This document shows, piece by piece, positions 1-9,023 of a DNA stretch of 64,000 nucleotides. Source of the stretch: Borreliella chilensis (GTDB taxonomy: Bacteria > Spirochaetota > Spirochaetia > Borreliales > Borreliaceae); the NCBI GenBank assembly GCA_000808095.1, contig CP009910.1, forward strand, positions 496,001 through 560,000, given 5' to 3'. Position 1 is the first letter of the stretch, and every line of letters begins with the position of its first letter. The notes beneath the pieces are model-generated. The model saw only the letters and a list, made by a program, of their open reading frames with translations, was not told the origin of the DNA and ran no database searches. The position numbers and the translations under genes were made by a program.

Positions 1-220
1 TGTTTTTAAGGTAAGCAAGAGAGCAAATAAAAAAGAAGTTGGTGCAGCAATAAAAGAGCTTTTCGATGTTACTCCAGTATCGTGTAATTTGCTTAATATT
101 AAAAGTAAAGCCAAGGTTGTGGTGTCTCGAAGAGGGTATCCTATAGGGAAGGGAAAAACTTCTTCGTGGAAGAAGGCATATGTTTATCTTAAAAAAGAAG
201 ATAAAATAGATATTTTTTAG
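1..220 (+). CDS. rplW: 50S ribosomal protein L23 (uL23), C-terminal part
   Basis: The gene is cut by the window edge. The reading frame starting at base 2 is open and gives the last 72 residues, ending in a TAG at 218-220. L23 binds 23S rRNA beside the exit of the peptide tunnel and docks trigger factor and SRP. The visible part contains the typical RRGYPIGKGKTSSWKKAYV segment of the L23 C-terminal half. It lies 21 nt before rplB in the canonical S10 operon order, which supports the call. Confidence 0.95.
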   Translation, partial: VFKVSKRANKKEVGAAIKELFDVTPVSCNLLNIKSKAKVVVSRRGYPIGKGKTSSWKKAYVYLKKEDKIDIF

Positions 221-241
221 TGGTTTTGGAGAAAAATAAAT

Positions 242-1075
242 ATGGGTATTAAGACTTATAAGCCTAAAACTTCTTCTTTGCGTTATAAGACGACTTTATC
301 TTTTGATGATTTGAGCAAGGGTAATGATCCTTTGAAGTCTTTAACAAAAGGTAAAAAGTTTAAAGCAGGAAGAGATTCTTCTGGTAGGATTAGTGTTAGA
401 AGAAGAGGCGGTGGGCATAAGAGAAAGTATAGATTGATTGATTTTAATCGAAGAGATAAGTTTAGCATTCCTGCTCGTGTGGCTTCTATTGAATATGATC
501 CTAATAGAAGTGCTAATATAGCCCTGCTTGTCTATAAAGATGGAGACAAGAGATATATTATTTCTCCTAAAGGCATTAAAGTTGGGGATGTTTTGGAAAG
601 TGGTCCGAACGCCCCAATTAAAATTGGGAATGCTTTGCCTCTTGAAAATATTCCTATTGGAAGAACTGTTCATAATATTGAGCTTAATGTAGGCAAGGGT
701 GGTCAGCTTGTAAGAAGTGCAGGGGGGTATGCTATGATACTTGCTTCTGAAGGTAATTATGTTACCGTAAAGTTGTCATCTGGTGAGATGAGGTTGATTT
801 TTAAAAAATGCATTGCAACAATTGGTGAAATTGGCAACGAAGATTATGTCAATGTTTCCATAGGTAAAGCTGGTAAAAGCAGATGGCTTGGTAAAAGACC
901 TAAGGTTAGGGGTGTTGCTATGAATCCTGTTGACCATCCACATGGTGGTGGTGAGGGGAAAACTTCCGGGGGTCGCCATCCCGTGTCTCCTTGGGGACAA
1001 CCTACTAAAGGTTATAAGACTCGCAAGAAGAAAAGGTATTCAGATAAATTTATTATTAAAAGAAGAAATAAGTAG
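242..1075 (+). CDS. rplB: 50S ribosomal protein L2 (uL2)
   Basis: L2 is a core 23S rRNA-binding protein needed for subunit association and the peptidyl-transferase centre. The 277-residue length is normal for the family. The hallmark loop [16 protein letters not shown] is at about residues 224-239, including the conserved histidine region near the active site. The start is the ATG at 242 preceded by a GGAG. The stop codon TAG overlaps the AGGAG ribosome-binding site of rpsS, as expected for translationally coupled S10 genes. Confidence 0.98.
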   Translation: MGIKTYKPKTSSLRYKTTLSFDDLSKGNDPLKSLTKGKKFKAGRDSSGRISVRRRGGGHKRKYRLIDFNRRDKFSIPARVASIEYDPNRSANIALLVYKDGDKRYIISPKGIKVGDVLESGPNAPIKIGNALPLENIPIGRTVHNIELNVGKGGQLVRSAGGYAMILASEGNYVTVKLSSGEMRLIFKKCIATIGEIGNEDYVNVSIGKAGKSRWLGKRPKVRGVAMNPVDHPHGGGEGKTSGGRHPVSPWGQPTKGYKTRKKKRYSDKFIIKRRNK

Positions 1076-1084
1076 GAGAGTATA

Positions 1085-1363
1085 GTGGCAAGATCTATTA
1101 AAAAAGGACCTTTTATAGAAAAAAGTCTTTATCAAAAAGTTTTATCATCTTCTGGAAGTGAGAAGAGGGTTGTTATTAAGACTTACTCTAGAGCCTCAAC
1201 AATAATTCCTGAGATGGTGAGTCTTACTATATCTGTTTACAATGGTAAGGCTTTTATACCTATTTATATTACTGAAGATCTTGTGGGGCATAAGCTTGGC
1301 GAGTTTTCACCTACAAGGATTTTTAGAGGACATGCCAAGTCAGATAAAAAGGGAAGGAAGTAA
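1085..1363 (+). CDS. rpsS: 30S ribosomal protein S19 (uS19)
   Basis: S19 sits in the head of the small subunit with S13. The protein is 92 residues with the family start ARSIKKGPFIEKSL and the conserved VGHKLGEFSPTR segment. The start codon is GTG at 1085, chosen because AGGAGAG lies just upstream (1075-1081) and because the family begins here. It lies between rplB and rplV as in other bacteria. Confidence 0.97.
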   Translation: MARSIKKGPFIEKSLYQKVLSSSGSEKRVVIKTYSRASTIIPEMVSLTISVYNGKAFIPIYITEDLVGHKLGEFSPTRIFRGHAKSDKKGRK

Positions 1364-1369
1364 GTATCT

Positions 1370-1732
1370 ATGTTGATAAATAGAAGATATACAGCAAAGG
1401 GCAAAAATTTACCCTCTTCTCCAAAAAAAGTTAGGCCAATAGCTGACAATATACGGGGAGAGTCTTATGTTAAAGCTATTGCAGTGCTTTGTTCTATGCC
1501 TAATAAAGGAGCTAAGCTTTTAGAAAAGGTTGTTAAGTCAGCAGCATCAAATGCTATGTATCATAATAAAAATCTTTCCGAAGACATGATATTTGTTAAA
1601 GCAGTTATGGTTGATGATGGACGTCGTCGTAAAAAGATTTGGCCTAGGGCTAGAGGTAGAGCAGATAGGCTTATTAATAGGAATTGTCATATTTTTGTTG
1701 AAGTTGATGAAAAAAAAGATATTAAAGGATAA
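1370..1732 (+). CDS. rplV: 50S ribosomal protein L22 (uL22)
   Basis: L22 lines the nascent-peptide exit tunnel; mutations in its loop give macrolide resistance in other bacteria. The 120-residue protein has the expected N-terminal half (SPKKVRPIADNIRG) and the C-terminal beta hairpin ending in RPRARGRADRLI-type sequence (here WPRARGRADRLINR). It starts at ATG 1370, 6 nt after rpsS, and its stop is 3 nt before rpsC. Confidence 0.97.
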   Translation: MLINRRYTAKGKNLPSSPKKVRPIADNIRGESYVKAIAVLCSMPNKGAKLLEKVVKSAASNAMYHNKNLSEDMIFVKAVMVDDGRRRKKIWPRARGRADRLINRNCHIFVEVDEKKDIKG

Positions 1733-1735
1733 AGT

Positions 1736-2593
1736 ATGGGCCAAAAAGTACATCCATATAGCTTAAGGGTAAAAATTAATAAAGATTGGAAATCAAAATG
1801 GTATTTTGATAAAAAGTTGTATTCTACAATTCTTCATGAAGATTTTTTAATAAGACGTGAGATTATGAAGTTTCTCAAAGGGATTAAATTTGATATTTCT
1901 GATATAGAAATAATTAGAAATAATCCCCAAAAAGTAACAGTAGTAATTGCTACTCCAAGACCCGGTTCTGTTATAGGTCTAAAAGGTTCTAATCTTGAAA
2001 AAATTGGTCAATTGTTAACTAAAAAAATTTCTAAAAAAATTAGTATTAAAATCAAAGAAATTAAAAGACCGGAGCTTGATGCTCAGATTATTGCTAATGG
2101 AATTGCAAAGCAAGTAGAAAATAGAGCGTCTTATAGGAAAGTTTTAAAATCATCTCTTTCTACTTCTATGTTAAAAGGTGCTCAAGGGCTAAAGATTAAG
2201 ATTGCCGGTAGACTTGGTGGAGCTGAGATTGCAAGAAGCTTTGAGGTTAAGGAGGGTAGGATTCCTTTGCATACTCTTAGAGCTAATATAGATTATGGTT
2301 TTTCTGAAGCTCAAACTACTTATGGTATTATTGGAGTCAAGGTTTGGTTGTTTAAAGGTGAAGTTTTAGGTAAACAAACTAATTCTGATGCTGGTCAGGT
2401 AATAAATAGGAAGCCTTTTAGGGAAAGAGGTGAGTCTGCTAAAAATTTTGATAAAATTTCAAATAATAAAGAGAAGGTTAATGAAAAGCAAACCAGAGTT
2501 TTAAATAAAAAAGGTGGGTTGTCTAAAGATGGAGAAGGCATTTTAAATAAACCCAATGTGCCTTCTTCTAAAGGAAGAGCCGATTCTAATTAG
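1736..2593 (+). CDS. rpsC: 30S ribosomal protein S3 (uS3) with long C-terminal tail
   Basis: S3 forms the mRNA entry channel with S4 and S5. The start MGQKVHPYSLR and the KH-domain loop (PGSVIGLKG, about residues 79-87) identify it. At 285 residues it is about 50 longer than E. coli S3 (233). The family core ends near WLFKGEVL (about residue 210), so roughly 75 residues form a tail rich in Lys, Asn, Ser and Glu with no recognisable domain. The SD-like AAGGAT overlaps the rplV stop. Confidence 0.97.
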   Translation: MGQKVHPYSLRVKINKDWKSKWYFDKKLYSTILHEDFLIRREIMKFLKGIKFDISDIEIIRNNPQKVTVVIATPRPGSVIGLKGSNLEKIGQLLTKKISKKISIKIKEIKRPELDAQIIANGIAKQVENRASYRKVLKSSLSTSMLKGAQGLKIKIAGRLGGAEIARSFEVKEGRIPLHTLRANIDYGFSEAQTTYGIIGVKVWLFKGEVLGKQTNSDAGQVINRKPFRERGESAKNFDKISNNKEKVNEKQTRVLNKKGGLSKDGEGILNKPNVPSSKGRADSN

Positions 2594-2615
2594 CAGGATA
2601 TTGGAGGAGAATTAG

Positions 2616-3032
2616 ATGTTAAGTCCAAAAAAGGTTAAATATAGAAAAAAGCAAAGAGGAAGATTGTCCGGAGAGGCTCAAAAGGGCAATAAGGTTTCTT
2701 TCGGTGAATATGGTCTTGTTTCTTTGGAAACAAATTTTATTACCGCTCGTCAAATTGAAGCTGCTCGTATTGCAATGACTCGTAAAATAAAAAGAGGTGG
2801 TAGGGTTTGGATAAGAATATTTCCTGATATTCCTTATACTAAAAAACCAGCTGAAACTAGAATGGGCAAGGGCAAAGGGGGGGTTGATCATTGGAACGCT
2901 CCTGTTAAGCTTGGCACTGTTATGTTTGAGATGGCTGGAGTTGCAAAAGAGCTTGCTCAAGAGGCTATGTCACTTGCAAGTTCTAAGCTTCCGGTGAAAA
3001 CTATGTTTATTGTAAGGCGAGATTTGAGGTAG
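2616..3032 (+). CDS. rplP: 50S ribosomal protein L16 (uL16)
   Basis: L16 is near the A-site finger and helps position tRNA in the large subunit. The 138-residue length is typical, with the start [15 protein letters not shown] and the conserved [16 protein letters not shown] loop. A good GGAGGAG site precedes ATG 2616. It is followed after 2 nt by rpmC. Confidence 0.98.
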   Translation: MLSPKKVKYRKKQRGRLSGEAQKGNKVSFGEYGLVSLETNFITARQIEAARIAMTRKIKRGGRVWIRIFPDIPYTKKPAETRMGKGKGGVDHWNAPVKLGTVMFEMAGVAKELAQEAMSLASSKLPVKTMFIVRRDLR

Positions 3033-3034
3033 CT

Positions 3035-3235
3035 ATGTTGAAAAATTTTAAGAATTTTACTCTTGAGGATATGAAGGCTAAACGGCTAGAATTAAAGAAA
3101 GAGTATTTAGATTTAAGATTTAAAGCTGTTGTTGGTCATGTTGAAAATCCTTTAAAAAAAAGAGAGATTCGACGTGATATTGCAAGACTTAATACAATGA
3201 TTTGTGAATATGAATTGGGTATTAGAAAGGTTTAA
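3035..3235 (+). CDS. rpmC: 50S ribosomal protein L29 (uL29)
   Basis: L29 is a small two-helix protein at the tunnel exit beside L23. The protein is 66 residues and carries the family pattern of N-terminal helix ([20 protein letters not shown]) and the C-terminal [15 protein letters not shown] segment. It starts 2 nt after rplP and stops 1 nt before the rpsQ start, so the three genes are tightly coupled. Confidence 0.96.
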   Translation: MLKNFKNFTLEDMKAKRLELKKEYLDLRFKAVVGHVENPLKKREIRRDIARLNTMICEYELGIRKV

Positions 3236-3236
3236 T

Positions 3237-3491
3237 ATGGCAAGAGAAAATAAAAAAGAATTAATTGGTAAAGTTGTTAGCGATAAGATGTCTAAGACTA
3301 TAGTAGTAGAAATTGTTCAAAGAAAGATGCATCCAATTTACCATAAGTATTTAAAAGTCAGCAAAAAAGTTAAAGCACATGATGAAAAGGAAATTTCAAA
3401 GATTGGTGATAAGGTTAAAATTATTGAGGTTCGTCCTATTAGTAAAGATAAAAGATGGTCTCTTGTTGAAGTTTTAGAGAAATTAAAATAG
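3237..3491 (+). CDS. rpsQ: 30S ribosomal protein S17 (uS17)
   Basis: S17 is a primary 16S rRNA-binding protein of OB fold. The open frame extends upstream to 3204, but the family start ([20 protein letters not shown]) begins at ATG 3237, 1 nt after the rpmC stop, giving 84 residues, the usual length. The conserved [15 protein letters not shown] and [15 protein letters not shown] segments are present. Confidence 0.97.
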   Translation: MARENKKELIGKVVSDKMSKTIVVEIVQRKMHPIYHKYLKVSKKVKAHDEKEISKIGDKVKIIEVRPISKDKRWSLVEVLEKLK

Positions 3492-3518
3492 CTTTGGTTT
3501 TTCTAAAGGAGGTTGATT

Positions 3519-3887
3519 ATGATTCAGATGCAAACTTATTTAACAGTTGCAGATAATACTGGTGGCAAGGTGGCTCAATGTATTAAAGTTCTTGGTGGCA
3601 GTAAAAGGCGTTATGCTAAAATTGGAGACGTAATAACTATTGTAGTAAAACAAGCAATTCCTAATTCTTCTGTTAAAAAAGGAGATGTTTGTAAAGCTGT
3701 AATTGTTAGGACTTCTAAAGAAGTAAGACGTAAGAATGGAACTTATGTTAGATTTGATGATAATGCTTGTGTGATACTTGATGCTAATTTAAGTCCTAGA
3801 GGCAAAAGGGTGTTTGGACCTGTTGCAAGAGAACTCAGAGATGCTAATTTTATGAAGGTAGTATCATTGGCTTCAGAGGTGATATAG
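3519..3887 (+). CDS. rplN: 50S ribosomal protein L14 (uL14)
   Basis: L14 forms part of the inter-subunit bridges B5 and B8. The start was set at ATG 3519: an AAAGGAGG at 3505-3512 is spaced 6 nt from it, and this gives 122 residues, exactly the family length starting [17 protein letters not shown]. An in-frame TTG at 3513 is too close to the SD. The conserved [14 protein letters not shown] near the C-terminus confirms L14. Confidence 0.98.
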   Translation: MIQMQTYLTVADNTGGKVAQCIKVLGGSKRRYAKIGDVITIVVKQAIPNSSVKKGDVCKAVIVRTSKEVRRKNGTYVRFDDNACVILDANLSPRGKRVFGPVARELRDANFMKVVSLASEVI

Positions 3888-3900
3888 CAAAGGGGGTTTT

Positions 3901-4206
3901 GTGAAAACAAAGTTGAAGATAGGTGATAGCGTAAAGATTCTTTCTGGGAAAGATAAGGGAAGAATAGGCAAGATTGCTAGTATAAATAGAAAAAAAAATA
4001 AAGTTATTGTTGAATCTTGTAATATGGTAAAAAAAGTCATCAAGGCTAGGACGCCCCAAGAAAAAGGTAGAATAATTGATAGGGAGGCCGCTATAGACAT
4101 TTCAAATGTGATGATATTTACCAAAGGAACTTCTTCAAGATTAGGTATTAGGTTTGAAAATAATGAAAAAATAAGGTATCTTAAGAAAAATGGTCAGAGG
4201 GTATAG
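3901..4206 (+). CDS. rplX: 50S ribosomal protein L24 (uL24)
   Basis: L24 is an assembly-initiator protein with a KOW domain, visible as [20 protein letters not shown] near the N-terminus. The protein is 101 residues, normal for the family. It uses a GTG start at 3901 behind an AAAGGGGG site. It follows rplN by 13 nt and precedes rplE, the standard spc order. Confidence 0.97.
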   Translation: MKTKLKIGDSVKILSGKDKGRIGKIASINRKKNKVIVESCNMVKKVIKARTPQEKGRIIDREAAIDISNVMIFTKGTSSRLGIRFENNEKIRYLKKNGQRV

Positions 4207-4211
4207 AGTTT

Positions 4212-4760
4212 ATGAATTATGTTCCTGAATTGAAGAAGTATTATAAAAATAGTGTTGTAAAAGAACTTGTTAAGGAATTTGAATATAAATCTATAATGCA
4301 AGTTCCCAAACTTGAAAAAATAGTAATTTCTGTAGGTGTTGGTGAGGCTGTTAGGAATAAAAAGTTTTTAGACTCTGCGGTTTTAGAGCTTACTCAGATC
4401 ACTGGTCAGAAAGCTGTAAAAACAAAAGCCAAAAAAGCAATTGCTGGGTTTAAGATTAGACAAGGGCAAGAAATAGGTGCTAAAGTTACGCTTAGGGGCA
4501 ATGTAATGTATGAGTTTTTGTATAAGCTTATTCATTTAGCATTGCCAAGGGTTAAGGATTTTAGAGGAATCAATGGAGATGCTTTTGATGGTAATGGAAA
4601 TTATTCTCTTGGAATAACGGAGCAAATAATATTTTCTGAAATAGACTATGATAAAATAGAGAGAATATCTGGTTTGAATGTTACAATTGTGACAACAGCT
4701 CCAAATGATAAAGAAGGCAAAGCTTTGCTTTTGAAATTTGGAATGCCGTTTAGTAATTAA
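4212..4760 (+). CDS. rplE: 50S ribosomal protein L5 (uL5)
   Basis: L5 binds 5S rRNA and contacts the P-site tRNA. The 182-residue protein has the family signatures [15 protein letters not shown] and, near residue 70, the [20 protein letters not shown] segment, followed by [15 protein letters not shown]. It lies 5 nt after rplX. Confidence 0.98.
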   Translation: MNYVPELKKYYKNSVVKELVKEFEYKSIMQVPKLEKIVISVGVGEAVRNKKFLDSAVLELTQITGQKAVKTKAKKAIAGFKIRQGQEIGAKVTLRGNVMYEFLYKLIHLALPRVKDFRGINGDAFDGNGNYSLGITEQIIFSEIDYDKIERISGLNVTIVTTAPNDKEGKALLLKFGMPFSN

Positions 4761-4777
4761 AGGGATTTATAAGGTAT

Positions 4778-4963
4778 ATGGCTAAAAAATCAATGATTAT
4801 TAGGGCTTTAAGAAAGCCTAAGTATAAAACAAGACAGAACAATAGATGTAAATTATGTGGTCGTCCTAGAGGTTATTTGAGAGATTTTTGTATGTGCAGG
4901 ATATGTTTTAGAAAGTATGCGTCTGAAGGATTAATTCCTGGCGTTTCAAAATCAAGTTGGTAA
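4778..4963 (+). CDS. rpsN: 30S ribosomal protein S14, zinc-binding type (uS14)
   Basis: S14 is placed late in the head of the 30S subunit. This is the short 61-residue zinc-binding form (also called rpsZ type): cysteines at 24, 27, 40 and 43 form a C-x2-C...C-x2-C site, followed by [18 protein letters not shown] at the end. The copy without zinc (about 100 residues) was not seen in this window. Confidence 0.97.
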
Positions 4964-4972
4964 GGAGATTTT

Positions 4973-5371
4973 ATGGCGATTACTCATTCGGTAGGAGATA
5001 TGCTAACTAAATTGAGGAATGCAAGTAGAGTTAAGCATGGGTCTGTAGATTTAAAAATGTCTAATATGAATAAGTCAATATTAAACATTCTTAAAGAAGA
5101 GGGTTATATCAAGGATTTTAGTTTTTTAGAAAAAGACGGAATTGCTTTTATTAAGGTTTTGTTAAAATATGACAGCAAAAGAAATCCTGTTATAAATAAA
5201 ATAGATGCCATTTCTACTCCTGGTAGAAAAATTTATTCTTCATATAAGAAGATGCCAAGAATAAAGAATGGATATGGGATATTAATAGTATCTTCTTCTC
5301 AAGGTGTTATTACTGGCAAAAAAGCTAAAGATAATAAAATAGGTGGTGAATTGATTTGTTCAGTTTGGTAG
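4973..5371 (+). CDS. rpsH: 30S ribosomal protein S8 (uS8)
   Basis: S8 is a primary 16S binder and, in E. coli, the translational repressor of the spc operon. The 132-residue protein begins AITHSVGDMLTKLRNASR and ends with the family motif IGGELICSVW. The conserved GIxIVSSSQGVITGKKA loop is seen near residue 105. It starts 9 nt after rpsN behind AAGGAG. Confidence 0.97.
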   Translation: MAITHSVGDMLTKLRNASRVKHGSVDLKMSNMNKSILNILKEEGYIKDFSFLEKDGIAFIKVLLKYDSKRNPVINKIDAISTPGRKIYSSYKKMPRIKNGYGILIVSSSQGVITGKKAKDNKIGGELICSVW

Positions 5372-5387
5372 ATTAATAGGGGGATTT

Positions 5388-5930
5388 ATGTCGCGTATTG
5401 GAAGACTTCCTATAAAGATTCCAGATACTGTTAAGATTGATGTTAAAGACAATTTGGTAACAGTTGAAGGGGCTAGAGGAAAGTTAGTTCAAAATATAAA
5501 AGATAGTGTTAATGTTAAAGTTGAAAATGGTAGCGTTATTATTGATCGAGTTTTTAATGATAAAAAAGCAAAAGCTTATCATGGTCTTTACAGAAGCTTA
5601 ATTTTTAACATGGTAAAAGGAGTAACTGAAGGATTTTCCAAATCTCTTACTATAAATGGTATAGGCTATAGGGCAGAACAACAAGGCAATAGTCTTTTTT
5701 TAAACCTTGGTTATTCGACTCAGTTTGAATATGTTATTCCGGATGGTATTAATATAAAGCTTGATGGTAATACTAAAATTTCTGTTGAAGGCATAGACAA
5801 GTCTAAGGTTGGCCAAGTTGCTGCTGAGATTAGAAGTTTAAAAAAACCAGAACCATATAAGGGTAAGGGTATCAAGTATGATACTGAAGTTATTAGGAGA
5901 AAAGTTGGGAAATCTGGTGTAAAAAAATAA
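5388..5930 (+). CDS. rplF: 50S ribosomal protein L6 (uL6)
   Basis: L6 has two repeated domains and sits near the sarcin-ricin loop. Family signatures are the start MSRIGRLPIKIPDTV, YRSLIFNMVKGVTEGF in the middle and the C-terminal KPEPYKGKGIKYDTE (rRNA contact). Length is 180 residues, as usual. An AGGGGGA precedes ATG 5388. Confidence 0.98.
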   Translation: MSRIGRLPIKIPDTVKIDVKDNLVTVEGARGKLVQNIKDSVNVKVENGSVIIDRVFNDKKAKAYHGLYRSLIFNMVKGVTEGFSKSLTINGIGYRAEQQGNSLFLNLGYSTQFEYVIPDGINIKLDGNTKISVEGIDKSKVGQVAAEIRSLKKPEPYKGKGIKYDTEVIRRKVGKSGVKK

Positions 5931-5947
5931 ATTTTGGGTGAATAGTT

Positions 5948-6307
5948 ATGAAAAAAATAAAAGAAGCGGAACAGAGAAGATTTAGGCGTAAAAAAAGGAT
6001 AAAGGATAAAATAGGGCGTGGGATATCAAGCAGACCAAGAATTACTATATTTAAATCTAACAGATATTTTTATGCCCAAGTTATAGATGATAGCAAGGGG
6101 CATACTGTTGTAAGTGTTTCTACTATTGAAAAAAGTCTTAATTTAAGCAAAAATATTGATGATGTAAAAAAACTTGGAGAAGTTCTTGCTAAAAGGCTTA
6201 AGGAAAAAAATATAAATAATCTTATTTTTGATAGAAATGGTTATAAGTATCATGGACTTATTGCAAGTTTTGCAACTTCTTTGAGAGAGTTTGGTATTAA
6301 TATTTAA
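5948..6307 (+). CDS. rplR: 50S ribosomal protein L18 (uL18)
   Basis: L18 binds 5S rRNA together with L5 and L25. The protein has 119 residues with the basic N-terminus [13 protein letters not shown], the core [21 protein letters not shown] and the family end [21 protein letters not shown]. It is 17 nt downstream of rplF. Confidence 0.97.
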   Translation: MKKIKEAEQRRFRRKKRIKDKIGRGISSRPRITIFKSNRYFYAQVIDDSKGHTVVSVSTIEKSLNLSKNIDDVKKLGEVLAKRLKEKNINNLIFDRNGYKYHGLIASFATSLREFGINI

Positions 6308-6319
6308 GGGAGTATATTT

Positions 6320-6817
6320 ATGGCAGATGTTCAAGTTCAGAGAAAGCAAATAGAAAAATTAATATCACTCAATAGAGTTACTAAGGTTGTTAAGGGAGGA
6401 AGAAGATTCTCTTTTGCTGCTTTCATGGTTGTTGGAGATGGAGAAGGCTATGTTGGTTGGGGCTTTGGCAAAGCCAATGATGCTAGTGATGCGATAAAAA
6501 AAAGTTTAACAAGTGCTAGAAAAAATTTAAGGTTTGTTCCTATCCGAAAAGGGACATTGCCACATGAGGTTATTGGAGACTTTAAGAAAGCTAAGGTTTT
6601 AATCAAGCCAGCTACTCATGGTACTGGTGTTATTGCTGGAGGTCCTGTTCGCTCTGTCATGGAGGCTTTAGGAGTGCATGATATTTTAAGCAAATCTCTT
6701 GGTTCTAATAATTCTATGAATGTAGTAAAGGCAACTTTTAAAGCATTCGATTTAGTTTTAGATGCTGAGAAAGTAGCAGAGATGCGGGGAAAAACTTTGA
6801 AAACTTTATGGGGTTAA
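6320..6817 (+). CDS. rpsE: 30S ribosomal protein S5 (uS5)
   Basis: S5 shapes the decoding fidelity centre and the mRNA entry site. It has an N-terminal double-stranded-RNA-binding-type domain (KVVKGGRRFSFAAFMVVGDG, with GYVGWGFGKA) and the C-terminal domain with GTGVIAGGPVRSVMEALG. Length is 165 residues. A GGGAG precedes ATG 6320. Confidence 0.98.
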   Translation: MADVQVQRKQIEKLISLNRVTKVVKGGRRFSFAAFMVVGDGEGYVGWGFGKANDASDAIKKSLTSARKNLRFVPIRKGTLPHEVIGDFKKAKVLIKPATHGTGVIAGGPVRSVMEALGVHDILSKSLGSNNSMNVVKATFKAFDLVLDAEKVAEMRGKTLKTLWG

Positions 6818-6820
6818 TGT

Positions 6821-7132
6821 ATGATTAAAAGGAAATTAAGATTACAGTTAAAGAAAGCTAGATTTAATGCTTCAAGGTCTAGATCTAAGAATAAATGTTT
6901 TATTAAAAGAATCGAAAAGAATAGGGAAATTATTTCTAAAAACGATATCAATGTACAAATTATTCTTGTAAGAAGTCTTATTGGGAAATTAAAGAAAAAG
7001 GTTAAAGTTTTAAAAGCATTAGGTTTAAATAAAATAGGCGATAAAAAGGTGCATTTTTTAAATAAATCTATTAAAGGTATGCTTAACGAAACTATTAATA
7101 TGATTTTATTAAGTGAGGTAAGTAATGTTTAA
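6821..7132 (+). CDS. rpmD: 50S ribosomal protein L30 (uL30) with N-terminal extension
   Basis: L30 is a small large-subunit protein, usually about 60 residues. Here the reading frame has 103: the L30 core ([18 protein letters not shown]...[19 protein letters not shown]) begins only at about residue 44, preceded by a very basic segment of about 43 residues. The ATG at 6821 follows rpsE by 3 nt, the usual coupled position, so the extension is likely translated. From memory, the B. burgdorferi ribosome structure shows such an alpha-helical extension of uL30 partly resembling mycobacterial bL37. The gene overlaps rplO by 8 nt. Confidence 0.93.
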   Translation: MIKRKLRLQLKKARFNASRSRSKNKCFIKRIEKNREIISKNDINVQIILVRSLIGKLKKKVKVLKALGLNKIGDKKVHFLNKSIKGMLNETINMILLSEVSNV

Positions 7133-7562
7133 CCTATTAAAACCTAAGGGAGCTAGTAAGCGACGTAAAATTATTGGAAGAGGTCCAGGTTCAGGACTTG
7201 GTAAAACTTCTGGAAGAGGCCAAAAGGGGCAAAGAGCAAGAAATACTTCACCAAGACTTGGATTTGAAGGTGGGCAAACTCCTCTTTATAGAAGATTGCC
7301 AAGGAGAGGATTTTCTAATAATGATTATAAATTGGAATATGCAATTGTTAATCTTGGAGATATAGATAAAAAGTTTAAAGATGGACAAGTGGTAAATTAT
7401 GATACTTTGCTTGAAAATAAACTTATAAGAAAAAAAAATAAAAGAATTAAGATTTTGTCTAATGGCAAGTTTACAAAAAAAATTCCTTTTGAGGTTTCTA
7501 AAATTTCTAAATCGGCCGAAAGTCTTGTAACAAAAATTGGTTGTACTATTAAATTAGTTTAA
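7125..7562 (+). CDS. rplO: 50S ribosomal protein L15 (uL15)
   Basis: L15 is an early assembly protein threading into 23S rRNA. The Gly/Arg-rich N-terminal extension ([19 protein letters not shown], near residues 19-37) and the [18 protein letters not shown] segment are diagnostic. It has 145 residues and overlaps rpmD by 8 nt, with the SD inside the rpmD end. Confidence 0.98.
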   Translation: MFNLLKPKGASKRRKIIGRGPGSGLGKTSGRGQKGQRARNTSPRLGFEGGQTPLYRRLPRRGFSNNDYKLEYAIVNLGDIDKKFKDGQVVNYDTLLENKLIRKKNKRIKILSNGKFTKKIPFEVSKISKSAESLVTKIGCTIKLV

Positions 7563-7574
7563 AATGGAATAAAA

Positions 7575-8879
7575 ATGAAAGGATTATTTTTAAGTTTATT
7601 TACTGTTAAGGATTTAAGGAATAAGTTCTTATTTACTTTATTTATTCTTTTTCTTTTTAGAGTTGGTTCGTATTTGCCAATACCAGGAATAGATCCTGTA
7701 GCGCTTAAGAGTTATTTTAAGTCACAATCAGATTTTTCAATTGCTAATTATTTTGATTTTTTTTCAGGCGGAGCTTTTAGTAATTTTTCTATATTTATGC
7801 TTAGTATAGGCCCTTATATTTCAGCGTCTATTATTGTTCAGCTTCTTGTTTATTCTTTTCCTTCTTTGAAAAAAATGCAAGAAGGTGATGGTGGCAGACA
7901 AAAGACTAAAAAATATACAAAGTATTTAACAATAGTAGCAGCTGTAGTTCAAGGATATGCAACAAGTCTTTATGCTAAGAGCATTCCAGGTGCCGTTACC
8001 ATTCCTTTTTATAGATATATATTTATTGCTATTTTAACAGTTACCACAGGTACATTTATTCTTTTGTGGTTTGGAGAGCAGATTAATCAAAGAGGTATAG
8101 GCAATGGAACATCTTTGATAATTTTTTCCGGCATAGTGGTTAGACTGCAAGCAGCTTTGTTTAATTTATTCCAAAGTATGCAGGATCCTTCTCAAAATGT
8201 TAATCCTGTGTTTGTGATACTTGTTATAAGTATATTTATTTTAGTTGTTATCTTGATTATATATGAATATAAAGCTCAAATGCGAATTGCTATTCATTAT
8301 GCTAGAGCAAATTCTAAGAGTACAGTTAGTTCGTATTTGCCAATCAAATTGAATCCATCAGGTGTTTTGCCTGTTATTTTTGCCTCTGTTTTGATTACTT
8401 TGCCTTTACAAATTTTAAGTGGTTTTGCAGAAACTTCTTCTATAGCTAGGCAAATTTTATCTTATTTAAGGCCTAATGGATTTTATTATACTTTTTTAAA
8501 TGTCATTTTGATAATAGGATTTACATATTTTTATTCTAAGATTCAGTTAAGCCCTAAAGATATAAGTAATAATATCCGCAAGAATGGCGGTACTATTCCT
8601 GGAATAAAGTCTGACGAGATGGAAAAATATTTAGATGAGATTATGAATAAAACTTTGTTTTCAGGATCTATTTTTTTGTCAATTATTGCAATTATTCCAT
8701 TTTTAGTGCAAAATATTTTTAGATTTCCTCATGATGTTTCGAGGATAATGGGGGGGTCTTCTTTGCTTATTATGGTAGGGGTTGCGCTTGATACATTGAT
8801 TCATATTGATGCTTATTTAAAAACTCAAGGGTTTTCTCATGGAAATAAAAAGAATTATGCGTTTTTGCAAAAAATTTAG
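7575..8879 (+). CDS. secY: Preprotein translocase subunit SecY
   Basis: SecY is the protein-conducting pore of the Sec translocon in the inner membrane, working with SecE, SecG and SecA. The 434-residue sequence has about ten hydrophobic helices, the N-terminal FRVGSYLPIPGID segment, the plug region FFSGGAFSNFSIFMLSIGPYI and the GIGNGTSLIIFSGI signature near residue 175. The cytoplasmic loop IRKNGGTIPGIK is also typical. It lies directly between rplO and rpmJ; adk, map and infA are not present here. Confidence 0.98.
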   Translation: MKGLFLSLFTVKDLRNKFLFTLFILFLFRVGSYLPIPGIDPVALKSYFKSQSDFSIANYFDFFSGGAFSNFSIFMLSIGPYISASIIVQLLVYSFPSLKKMQEGDGGRQKTKKYTKYLTIVAAVVQGYATSLYAKSIPGAVTIPFYRYIFIAILTVTTGTFILLWFGEQINQRGIGNGTSLIIFSGIVVRLQAALFNLFQSMQDPSQNVNPVFVILVISIFILVVILIIYEYKAQMRIAIHYARANSKSTVSSYLPIKLNPSGVLPVIFASVLITLPLQILSGFAETSSIARQILSYLRPNGFYYTFLNVILIIGFTYFYSKIQLSPKDISNNIRKNGGTIPGIKSDEMEKYLDEIMNKTLFSGSIFLSIIAIIPFLVQNIFRFPHDVSRIMGGSSLLIMVGVALDTLIHIDAYLKTQGFSHGNKKNYAFLQKI

Positions 8880-8891
8880 GAGTATTTGATT

Positions 8892-9005
8892 ATGAAAGTT
8901 AGAGCAAGTGTTAAGCCAATTTGTGAAAAATGTAAAGTTATAAAAAGAAAAGGTGTATTAAGGATTATTTGCGATAATTTAAAGCACAAACAAAGACAAA
9001 AGTAA
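8892..9005 (+). CDS. rpmJ: 50S ribosomal protein L36 (bL36), zinc type
   Basis: A 37-residue frame starting ATG 8892 and stopping TAA 9003-9005. It matches L36: [19 protein letters not shown] at the start, and a zinc site formed by Cys11, Cys14, Cys27 and His32. L36 stabilises 23S rRNA near the L6/L16 region. It sits between secY (12 nt gap) and rpsM (18 nt gap), the canonical place. Confidence 0.97.
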   Translation: MKVRASVKPICEKCKVIKRKGVLRIICDNLKHKQRQK

Positions 9006-9023
9006 AAAATTAGAGGAAATAAA

